64,000 bases of DNA, taken from positions 47,588,521 to 47,652,520 of the forward strand of contig NC_088302.1 of NCBI RefSeq assembly GCF_032854445.1, given 5' to 3'. A model generated the notes under the pieces. That model did not search any database. It saw only the letters and a list, made by a program, of their open reading frames with translations, and was not told the origin of the DNA. Within the stretch, counting starts at the first letter, position 1; each line of letters opens with the position of its first letter. The position numbers and the translations under genes are program-made. Source of the stretch: Liolophura sinensis (lineage: Eukaryota; Mollusca; Polyplacophora; Chitonida; Chitonidae). Below are positions 49,001-61,000 of this stretch, piece by piece.

Positions 49001-52000
49001 AGGTCACCAAACATCATACAAGGTGCGGCTCTCTACAGTAAGAGAGGAGAGGAGACAGGTCAGGAGCACACAAGGACTAGCAAGATCTCTGTCAACACAC
49101 AGGTCACCAAACATCATACAAGGTGTGGCTCTCTACAGCAAGAGAGGAGAGGAGACAGGCCAAGGAGCACACAAGGGCTAGCAACACTTCTGTCAACACA
49201 CAGGTCACCAAACATCATACAAGGTGTGGCTCTCTACACAGGTCAGGAGCACACAAGGGCTAGCAACACTTCTGTCAACACACAGGTCACCAAACATCAT
49301 ACAAGGTGTGGCTCTCTACAGTAAGAGAGGAGAGGAGACAGGCCAAGGAGCGCACAAGGGCTAGCAACACTTCTGTCAACACACAGGTCACCAAACATCA
49401 TATAAGGTGTGGCTCTCTACAGTAAGAGAGGAGAGGAGACAGGTCAGGAGCACATGAGGGCTGACAACACTTCTGTCAACACACAGGTCACCAAACATCA
49501 TACAAGGTGTGGCTCTCTACAGTAAGAGAGGAGAGGAGACAGGTCAGGAGCACATGAGGGCTAGCAACACTTCTGTCAACACACAGGTCACCAAACATCA
49601 TACAAGGTGTGGCTCTCTACAGTAAGAGAGGAGAGGAGACAGGCCAAGGAGCACATGAGGGCTGACAACACTTCTGTCAACACACAGGTCACCAAACATC
49701 ATACAAGGTGTGGCTCTCTACAGTAAGAGAGGAGAGGAGACAGGCCAAGGAGCACACGAGGGCTAGCAACCCTTCTGTCAACACACAGGTCACCAAACAT
49801 CATACAAGGTGCGGCTCTCTACAGTAAGAGAGGAGAGGAGACAGGCCAAGGAGCACATGAGGGCTGACAACACTTCTGTCAACACACAGGTCACCAAACA
49901 TCATACAAGGTGTGGCTCTCTACAGTAAGAGGGGAGAGGAGACAGGCCAAGGAGCGCACAAGGGCTAGCAACACTTCTGTCAACACACAGGTCACCAAAC
50001 ATCATACAAGGTGTGGCTCTCTACAGTAAGAGAGGAGAGGAGACAGGCCAAGGAGCACACGAGGGCTAGCAACCCTTCTGTCAACACACAGGTCACCAAA
50101 CATCATACAAGGTGTGGCTCTCTACAGTAAGAGAGGAGAGGAGACAGGCCAAGGAGCACATGAGGGCTGACACTTCTGTCAACACACAGGTCACCAAACA
50201 TCATACAAGGTGTGGCTCTCTACAGTAAGAGAGGAGAGGAGACAGGCCAAGGAGCACATGAGGGCTGGCAACACTTCTGTCAACACACAGGTCACCAAAC
50301 ATCATACAAGGTGTGGCTCTCTACAGTAAGAGGGGAGAGGAGACAGGCCAAGGAGCGCACAAGGGCTAGCAACACTTCTGTCAACACAAAGGTCACCAAA
50401 CATCATACAAGGTGCGGCTCTCTACAGTAAGAGAGGAGAGGAGACAGGTCAGGAGCACACAAGGACTAGCAAGATCTCTGTCAACACACAGGTCACCAAA
50501 CATCATACAAGGTGTGGCTCTCTACAGCAAGAGAGGAGAGGAGACAGGCCAAGGAGCACACAAGGGCTAGCAACACTTCTGTCAACACACAGGTCACCAA
50601 ACATCATACAAGGTGTGGCTCTCTACAGTAAGAGAGGAGAGGAGACAGGTCAGGAGCACACAAGGGCTAGCAACACTTCTGTCAACACACAGGTCACCAA
50701 ACATCATACAAGGTGTGGCTCTCTACAGTAAGAGAGGAGAGGAGACAGGCCAAGGAGCACACAAGGGCTAGCAACACTTCTGTCAACACACAGGTCACCA
50801 AACATCATATAAGGTGTGGCTCTCTACAGTAAGAGAGGAGAGGAGACAGGTCAGGAGCACATGAGGGCTGACAACACTTCTGTCAACACACAGGTCACCA
50901 AACATCATACAAGGTGTGGCTCTCTACAGTAAGAGAGGAGAGGAGACAGGTCAGAAGCACATGAGGGCTGACAACACTTCTGTCAACACACAGGTCACCA
51001 AACATCATACAAGGTGTGGCTCTCTACAGTAAGAGAGGAGAGGAGACAGGTCAGGAGCACATGAGGGCTGACAACACTTCTGTCAACACACAGGTCACCA
51101 ATTATCATACAAGGTGTGGCTCTCCACAGTGAGAGGGGAGAGGAGACAGGCCAAGGAGCACACGAGGGCTGGCAACACTTCTGCCAACACACAGGTCACC
51201 AAACATCATAAAACATGTGGCTCTCTTCATTAAGAGGGGAGAGGAGACAGGTCAGGAGCACACCAGGAGAACATATGGACCATCTTTCATGGCATATAAA
51301 GCTCCAATATGTTACAAATGTTTTCGTAAACATATGATGGCAGTAAAGATTATACCTAAAGATGGAGGAAACCAAATATACATGGTAGCGGAAACCCAAT
51401 AACCTTTTATGCTGTGCCTGACAAACATTCTTACGTATACTTAACGCTGCTGGCAGATTCCAGTATGCAGCAGCTGGATTTTAACCTAGCTGGTCAGAGG
51501 CCTAAACTGCAAGTGCTTGGCAAGCCACATGCAAAGCTTCAACACCATAACAAGAACCACAGCTCTGTAGACCTTACCCCAGTTTCTGCTGTAGAGCCTC
51601 CTCCGCTGTCCTTAACTGCTCAAACTGCCCCACGCTAACACTGTACTGCTGAAGCATCTGTAGACTGCCTCTCCTACTACTATCCATCCTCTGAAGCAGA
51701 AAAACAATGTCAGTGGTAACATATGAGAAATATGTTCAAAATTGTTATAAAAATTATGCCATATTACGCTATATAGTAATTGCAAATTTTCGACACTCAC
51801 ACAAGGGAGATAGCAACAGTACGTAAATGTCAATTTATTGTTGAGCTTCTTCAAATTTCTACTGATAGATCGTTGTTTTATGGCATAATCAAAACTTTTT
51901 TCACTTAAACAATGGCAGCCAGTTTTATGCATGGAGGAAACCAGAGCGCCCAGAGTGAACCAGTATCTTTTGCCGACTTAATGGCTAACATTCCCACATT

Positions 52001-55000
52001 TGACATATACCATAATGGTGGAAGGCAAGTGGTCTCCAGCCAACTTTTTCAAGACCACACAAGCGAACAGTCAACAACTAATTGCCATCAATCAGGACAA
52101 TTAAAGCAGAGCAATCTAGAAAATTCCAGTCTTCAATTTTAAAAGAGTTACAATGTTTCAGTTCAATTTAGAAATAAAATCCAACGAAGAACCTTCAATC
52201 ATATAAAACCAATTCTTCCCTGGCAAGTAGTCTAATCAGACAAGAATGGTTACCTGATGGACAGGCACTCTGATTATCATACACACAGTAAATAGTATTG
52301 TATTGTACAAGCAGCTGCAGATAAACATCACATCTGTCTGTTTTTCTTTAACTAACAACGCCTTAAAAATCAGAGAACTTACCGCACAAGTAACATTAAA
52401 GGGAGAGAACTCCACTATTTTCACACAGCTCTGTATGCACCCAAACAGACGAATCTTTGGAGGCTGAAAGAGACCAGACACTGGCTCTTACAGCTCCTCT
52501 GTCAGCCCAAATAGTCTTGAAAATACTTTACTACAAACCAGTTTAACAAAATCCTTGTGGTAGTACAAAGAGAAATGATACTGAAACAACATCAGATATA
52601 TTTTACAGGTTAGTCTTTGAGAGGTAATCCAAGTAAGAAAATAACAATGAACATTGTTTCAATCTGTTTATAACAATACTCTTTTCTAATAATCATCAGC
52701 AGTAAAGATCAAGACTTATGTTATAAAATACCCAGACCATTTCATTTGGCAAGATTCACAATAGTAGTTCTGTTACTTACCTGAGGTGATCCCTTATGAT
52801 GAGTGTTGCACAAAACAACTCTACAGCCTGGGCGCAGAGGCCAGAACTTACTGACAGCTGGGATATAACTCACATGTAAGCTGGGGAAATTGACACAAAG
52901 AAAATCAGTTAACATTGCATTTAAAACCAATAGTATCAACATAAAATAGACTCATTACACTTCTTTTTACTGAAAACATTCTTATAGATTGATATTGTTT
53001 TATATATATTGGTACTATTGTACAAATGCTGAGATGGTTTGTTTGTCAGCATTGCGGATTAACATCTGAATCGTTACAAAGTAGTCTCTGTTATTTTAGG
53101 ATGTTTCTAATGTCAGCAAATTAATAAAGCTGGAGTCAATTCCATAAAGCCATTTCAAAATCTGAGATTTTGACATATCAGTTATTAATGCCATTTAAGA
53201 CCAATGTTTCAAAATCTCAACTAACAGTACCAAAACTTACAGGTATAAAGCACTGAGGAAAAGTTCTAAATTTTGACAGATAAGAGAAATGGTCTTGCAG
53301 AACCTCACTGGGGTGTATATTATACAAAATAGTCACAATGCTGTGCTTCCAGTACATGTTGTCATGGCGCATGCTTTTCTTGACAGAGGCCTGCAGAAAA
53401 CCATGCCAGACATCACACCCTACCAAGTAACATAATAAACTTACTAAAGACTCTAATAATGCATGAATCAAGATTCAAGCATAAATAATTAAGATGAATC
53501 TATTCTAATTTGGACAACTTGTACAAGTCATAACTATATGTATATAATAACTTGAATGCATGCAATGAATTCAATGAATCATATCCTTTAAGTGTTACCC
53601 AATTTTGTTGTCTAGTTGATAAATTCCCACATCTGATTTGGATGCATCTGTAATTGTGCCCTGAAATAAAACGAGACTATGTGGTAGGCACACATTCCAT
53701 TGCTTCAACTGTTCAGGATGTAACCCGACTATCTAACAGCTAACAATTTTAAGACAAACTTTATATAATACAGAAGATACATGTATTTCACATGAAGCCT
53801 TAAATGACAAAGAGCAAAAACAACCACAAAGAAATTCAGGGTCTCTAATACAAACCTGAATATGTCTGTCTAGTTCCAGAGCCTACACAGTCAGTATTCA
53901 TATTAACAGAGCCTACACAGTCAGTATTCATATTAACAGAGCCTACACAGTCAGTATTCATATTAACAGAGCCTACACAGTCAGTATTCATATTAACGGA
54001 CCACTGTATACAGGAGCCAAAATGATTATTAAATAATATTCAAGAAATCGAAAAAAAGGCTCATTATTAAAACTGTAATATTAAATGTGATTACCTCAAA
54101 ATTTGGAGAGAATTCAATTACTGTAAATCTTCAAACTTTTTGAAACTTTGGAAGATGTTTATTAAAGCATATTCTGAATGTATTTTTCTTTGTTGACTGA
54201 TAAAATTATACTTTTTGTGAAACCCTGAAACTGGCCAGTCCAACCAAACAGGCTAAGTCTGGTCTCCAAAATGAAATTAAAAATGTGCATAAATTGCACT
54301 GAAAGTCGCTTTTTCAGTAGTGAAAAGGTTGAGGAACTGAAGCATTGTCTGTAAGCAAAACTGTGCGTTTTATCTTGTGTGGCATCAGTCAGATTTATGG
54401 ATGGAGGAAGTTGGAAGTTTGTGTGTAAACCAGGTATTGTCACCAGATACCAGACAAACCTCCAGTCCTGAAGCCTCAGCTAAACCAGCAAGCTCAAAGG
54501 CAAGAGGTGGGCTGAAATCAGTAAAAACAATACTTTGACCAAACAAGCATTTTTCAAGTATTGTGAATGGATGTTACACCAAGCAGATAATTTGTGACAA
54601 TCCCAGTACTCAACAATACTTGAATTCATCAACTGACTGAGTATTAGAATGCTAAAATCAGCCATTCATTTCAGCTCTGTAATTGCATTATGGCTTCAAA
54701 AGACCACTTTGGTGGCCTAATGGTTAAAGCATCCACCTCCAATTCAGGAGACCCCAAAATCAAACCTAGGTCGGGTCCAAAGACCAAAGACTTTAAAAAT
54801 GGTACTTGCTGCTGCCTCGTTTGGTGCTCACCACTAAGCGGTTAGAGTGAAAGAAACGGGACTGGTTGGCACAGTGTCAGTATAATATGGCTGGGTGCAA
54901 TGTCATTTTTGGTGTATTCGACATGTTACTTCAGTGGCGGCAGCACTTTGGCAGCATGTACACAAGAAGACACAATATATGTACACACACCTAATGACTC

Positions 55001-58000
55001 CACGTCATCAAATGCCTGAAAAATTGTTAAGTACAACGTTAAACTCCAAGCATACATATATATATACATATAACTTCAAAAAGAGAGAGAGACATAACTG
55101 CACAGGTGATTAGAGCAAACCTGGTATGTGTACAGACTCTGCTGTGTAGGTCTAGCTCCCTCCATATTGTCTGTCAGCACAGCAGCAGGCAGCTCTGGTA
55201 ACTCAAGCCAGTCCTACAAGTACAGGGTTCGAAGTTATCAAGCAACTTAAGTGATATAAAATTTCATCTGATTAAAAATCCAAACTCAGAGCAGGAAAGA
55301 ACTCAAAGTGTGGTTAGTACATTGCTCTGCAATAAAGAATCACTGTACAAATTTTAAACTTCCCATAGCAAACATTTCAATTGGAGCTGTGTTTAAATTT
55401 TTCCACTTAAATACATTTGATAAATTTGGACCCTGGATATTTCAGAATTATTTATTCATTTCACTAGTGTTTCGTAACTAGTAAGAATATTTCAATTCCG
55501 CCTTGATGGTTAGGTTTATAAACAATGCTAAAGACACCTAGAAGCCAGAGAAAATGGTCCCACCTTTTGAACTACCTAACAAACTTCCTGACCAAACACC
55601 TGTGCTGTCAACATGGTCAAGCCAAGAAAAACAGGGAACAATTCCTCAAAAGTTTTACTATATGCTGTGCAGTTTACAACCACTTAAGTTCAACTATGAC
55701 AAATTTAACTCCACATAAATATTTGTTCCTAATTTCACCACCAGGGGTCTCAAGATATTTATATACTTATAAATATTTGATTCTTATTGAACACTTTACT
55801 CCAGAAGTTTTCACTATAACTTTTCCAAAAAGCCTACTCATAGTTTGTCCTATGTACAACTACAATGTCACATCAGTGTCTTGCTTTCCCTGTCCAGTAG
55901 ATGATTGGAAATGCAATCTGAGCATGTGAGGGAGTAATCTAAAACTGTTTATTCTTCATAATCACCTAGATTTATTGAGACTGTTACTGATCTGGCCACA
56001 TCAGTTGCTAATAATCTTTAGTCTTCCAGATGAACACATGACACTGCTCAGTCAAATATATGTTTTAACATTTTGGCATGCATTCTTATATGTTATAAAG
56101 TATGATATTAAGTTTTACTGAGATAAGCCTAACATCATTTACAACAGAAATCTTAACCTTTCCTAAATAAAACAAATATAATAAAATTCCCAAAACACTT
56201 CTGAAAAGTACATCGTAGCATACATATACATTAAGATACACTGTTAATGACCTTCAGAGGCAAAATGTGACCTGTCCAGTGTGACCTTGAGATGAATGTT
56301 GACCCTTCCCAGGCAACGTAAATCACAGTTGGCAAGCTGGTACCCTGAAAACAGTGTTAAGAAGATTTCAATTAGCCCCACTTGTCTACTAATGACAACC
56401 ACATAAGATCCAAACACATTGCGATTTATTTTCGTTTCATATTTACTATTGGATATCATACTTTATTTCAGACATATTTAACATTCTTATTATTATATAT
56501 TTTTTTTGGATGCTTTATGTGATACAGAAGAATTTTGACCCAAGCATACACTGTATTAGAAGATGAATATAAAGCTGATTTGTTGATTGCTGAAATTATT
56601 TATAAAAAATACAGGGTGTGTGAAAATTTACTGCATTGAAATGAGTTTATTTTCATTTTCCTGAATTTTTTTTACAGCAGACTCAATAAACACAATAACT
56701 GAAGAAAACTAACATTTTCCGTAAAACCTTTAGTGTAAGACTTCTTCACAGGAGGCTCTCACACTAGATTTGTGATCTGATGGTTCAAAAGTCTATAAGT
56801 TAATATGGGTATTAAGTCAAAGCACATGTATATATTTACTCTTTTAACAAAACCCTGCAACAACTACAGTTGTACAGAGACCAAATCGAACAGCCGTTGT
56901 ACAGAGAGACCAAATGGCACAGCAGTTGTACAGAGAGACCAAATGGCACAGCCGTTCTACAGAGAGACCAAATGGCACCACAGCAGATTTAGTTAATATT
57001 TAATATACCGTTATGATTTTTGGGCTAAATACAAAACTGAAGACTTGGCTTAAAGTTAGATCTGGCAACAGTATTAAGTATAAAGACACTTTTGAACAAC
57101 CACGTCTAGAAGTACCAACCTTCTGTACAGTTGTGGCTCTCAGGTTTGTAATCACATATTCTTCCCCTGGGGTGAGGAACTTCTGCCAGTGTAGCTGATC
57201 TGCTCTCTACAAACACAGGAGCTACTATATCTCAACACCACCATGATCGCCCCGACCCAAATATACAAGCTATTCTGGTGCTTTCATTGTAATGTTTAAC
57301 AATACACAAGTGTGAATTTGTTCATTTCTTTCACTGTTATTTGATGCCATACTCAAAACTTTTCCACTTTATATATGATGGTGGTCAGCTTACAGGGCCC
57401 AGGAAATGCGAATGCTTGGGGTAAACCACCCACTTTTGACACGTTACTAACAAACTTTCCCATGTATGACGCACAGATATGCAAACCACACTGGTCCCAC
57501 TGGAAGATAACTGATCTTCATCAAACATTAGATTAATAAAGCTTGCAACCAAATTTTAGTAAATCCAATGGTTAAGGCAATATTTTGTTAAAAGCACAAT
57601 ACCAATCAGAACTGCTGAACACAGACAGACACACTAACAGACAATAAAATCTAATCTGTCATGGAGGTCCACTTAAGATAGCATGTAATCTTACATGACT
57701 AAACTCGGTCAAGTAGTTCAGGGTCTACACGTAGCCTGCAGAACAGCAGTACAGTCCATCACAAGTTTATAAAAGTGGTCAAACAGAGTGAAAGTTGGTG
57801 TCTCTATGAGCCACATGTCCAGTGAAATCTGAGAATTATTTCAAACATATCTCAACATTCAAACCTTGAAAAGTATGCTGACTTCTTTCCCTTCCTCATC
57901 TGTGAGTTTCACCAGGAACATGTGATCAGACTTCATCCTACAGGTTAATGTACAATCAAAGATCAGTTTCTCTATATTAGAATCATTTATTATATCAGAT

Positions 58001-61000
58001 ATTCAGCATCTGATTGGAGCACATATGCTTACTGAGCGTCTGATTGATTGATTTATTTATCTGATTAGTAATGTTTAATGCTGTGCTCAAAACTGTTCAC
58101 GGATATATATGAAGGCAATGAGGCTTCATGCCTGGAGAAAACCACCAGTCTCTGGCAAGTTACTTGTGAACTCTTCAACGTGTGGCATGTATGCCATATT
58201 GGTAGAAAGGAATACAAGTAGTTCCCAGAAAGCTTCATGTGAGTTCACACAAGAAAGCAACATTGAACAAATATTTGGTTTTCTCCCAACAATGTGACAC
58301 ATGAATGTGATCAAAGTTTTTAAAAACTGGCTCTGAGGACTCAATGATTGATTGACTGATTGATTGATTGACTCCTATTTAAGACCGTACACAATAATTT
58401 TTCACTTTTATGAATAATGTGCTCAGGAAACCAAAGTGCCCAGGGTACACCACAAACTGTGGGCAAGTTACCCATGCACTTTTCAACATGTGACGAACAG
58501 ACCTGTGCGCTATACATGTGGAAGACAAACGTTCTTACTGTAACCATGGTCCCCGTTAACAGTGAGGGTAGGGGAATTTACAAATTCCCTGTCCAAAGCC
58601 TTGATTGGCTGGCCCTAAAGATAATGACAGTCACGTACCTGAAGACTTCACTGAGGGTCGCCAGCTTCCCACAAACATTGAGTCGTCCTGGATGAAGCTC
58701 TGTCCTGAAAAAAAGACATCAGGTCATCAGAATATATGCACTATAATGAACACTTTATTTAATAGTGCCGCTCATTAAAAATGAAAATTTGAAAACTCAT
58801 CACTTGGAAATCAAAAGTTCAAATTTTACTGTTTACTAAGCAGCTCTTGAAATTTAACTCAGAATCTATGCATCAACATTTGTATACCAGCCGTCAACCA
58901 ATAAGAATGTCCCAGGTCAATAATCGCAAGGCCAATTCCCAAACCGACGTTTAACACAAAGTACCACAGAACTAAGAAAGTATATAAGGTATGAAAACAG
59001 GACTGAGTCATGCAAAGGGAAGCAGTCAGCAGTTTTCAATGATGCAGGAAAGACACAAGGTACATGTTTGTTCTAGGCGAATGAGTGAAATCAGTATTCA
59101 AACCATGCCAGCATGTAAGTTGTCCGTAATAAAATAATAAAGTAGTAAAATAATTACATGTACTCATGCCCTGCAGCAAGGCTCATTATTTTTTGTTGAT
59201 ATCCAACTTCCCTTTCCCAGTTCATTACTATGACATCACATTAAAGACAGCACAATGTTACACAAGAAACATTATTACATTAAGGCCCTTCTACTTATCT
59301 TATAAATATATCTGTGTTGTTTAGTGTGACCCAAGCAACACTCCAAAAAATTTTTATTCACCAAAAAATTCAGATAAATTTTTTCCTCCTCACATTGTTA
59401 GTTTCTATAAAATTCCTATCTTTTGCATGTGACAAAATGAAACACAAAAACATTACACTACTAATCTACCTGACAGGGTTACACCCAACAAAGAATTGTG
59501 TATTTAAAGTATTTGTATTTAAATTTACTTTTTAAACAAATGATTGTCTGATTTTGATTTCACATGCAACTGTAGGGCTAAATAAAATATGACTTTTTAA
59601 CAATACTTACATGTATGAACAAGCATTCAACCTAAAATATGGCACAAACCCTTCCCCACCAAAGTTACCTGTACTTTAAAGTGATCTCTGCATCCCGAAC
59701 ACAGATGGCATTGCATGATAAGGTTGCCTTGGACACTGTGCTTTTGCTGGAGGATGACAGTCTGATGACTCCATTCACTTCAATGTAGCTTTCTGACTCT
59801 GCCACAACAGGTGGAAAAATTAAGGTAATTAATATTTACACGTACTAACAAAGAACCACAGTTTTGATGTGTTGGAAGAAACTGGCTTACCGCAGTCATA
59901 TATGAGGAATATGATAGAGTGCAGTGATAACCCTTATCAATTAAATAAAATCAATAAACCAATAACACCTTAAAGTGCATAATATTCACAGAACAAAAGG
60001 CTGAAAACAGTAAAACAGATTACAAAACTTACCCAATGAAAGTTTACATACACCTGTCAAAATTAAGTTACACCAGCTGGTTGATTGGAATATGTACATA
60101 TGAAGAGAGTCATGTCTTGAAAAGAACCTATGAGCTCAGCATATAGATCATAATGGGGAGATACATTTACCACTGTGAGAAGTCCCTTACAATAATGAGT
60201 TATGGCAACATTTCACAATCAGTAACCAATTTTGTTAAATATGGTGTGTAAATGTGGATTTGTTAGCAACCATGCACGACCTTGGGCAATGTAGTTCCAG
60301 CCAGTCAGAAACACCTTCTGGTCCACAGTTTGGAAAACATCATATTCTCCCTGTGAACAGAAATCATTACAATAAAATGCTAGGGAAAGTTGTTATTTAG
60401 TTTCCCAGTTTTGATTGGTATTTATTTATTTTGTTAAAAATGAGAAAGTGTGAATTTCTTCCAGAATAACACAAAAATGAAAAACAAGAATGTATTCCAT
60501 GTACTTGTTTCAATGTGACCTCATAAATTGAGGACTTACAGCTTGTTATGTGCCACTTTACAACATCAAAACCCATGAAGAGAGTGAGAGAAAAAACGCA
60601 ATACAAAGATAAAAAGCCTACACTACAGATTTCTGGCCAAAATATGTTCCAAAAGACCCCAATGGACATCATATCTAGCCATCTGCAGTTTAAATCCAGT
60701 TAATCCACTCTTTTCCTCTTTTTATCCCACTATCAAGAACCTAATAGATACTAGGCTACCCAGTACCAATCCTAGTAGTCTGCAGGCAGTTCAAGTCCAG
60801 CCTATTCCATATCATACATATACATTTTTTTCTTTTTTGCATACAACATTTAGCAGTTTGAGGTTCAAATCCAGTTCACTTCGAAATACAACCAGAAAAT
60901 TTTTTTCTCCACAATTTTTAATTTTCAGCATGACCTACCACCATATTGTCACCAGCAGAATGCATTCGCATGGCTTTTCCTTGCGAAGCGGTTTACTAGC

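Noticed and set aside
45715-50430. Plus-strand ORFs of about 72 codons inside the array (45715-45933 and 50212-50430)
   Set aside because: They are chance open frames of the repeated unit, on the strand opposite to the gene, with no motif.
44830-51265. CRISPR-like regularly repeated array
   Set aside because: Whole units of 100 bp repeat without unique spacers, in a eukaryotic intron with no cas genes. It is a satellite-type tandem array.
53217-53471. Candidate CTC1 exon after TTTTCTGCAG near 53396
   Set aside because: With the incoming phase 2 it soon hits a stop, and exon 10 at 52880-52781 joins exon 9 in frame with clear similarity to human CTC1.
55525-55929. 134-codon plus-strand ORF
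   Set aside because: It lies antisense in CTC1 intron 7, starts in SINE-like sequence, and has no domain, signal or splice context.
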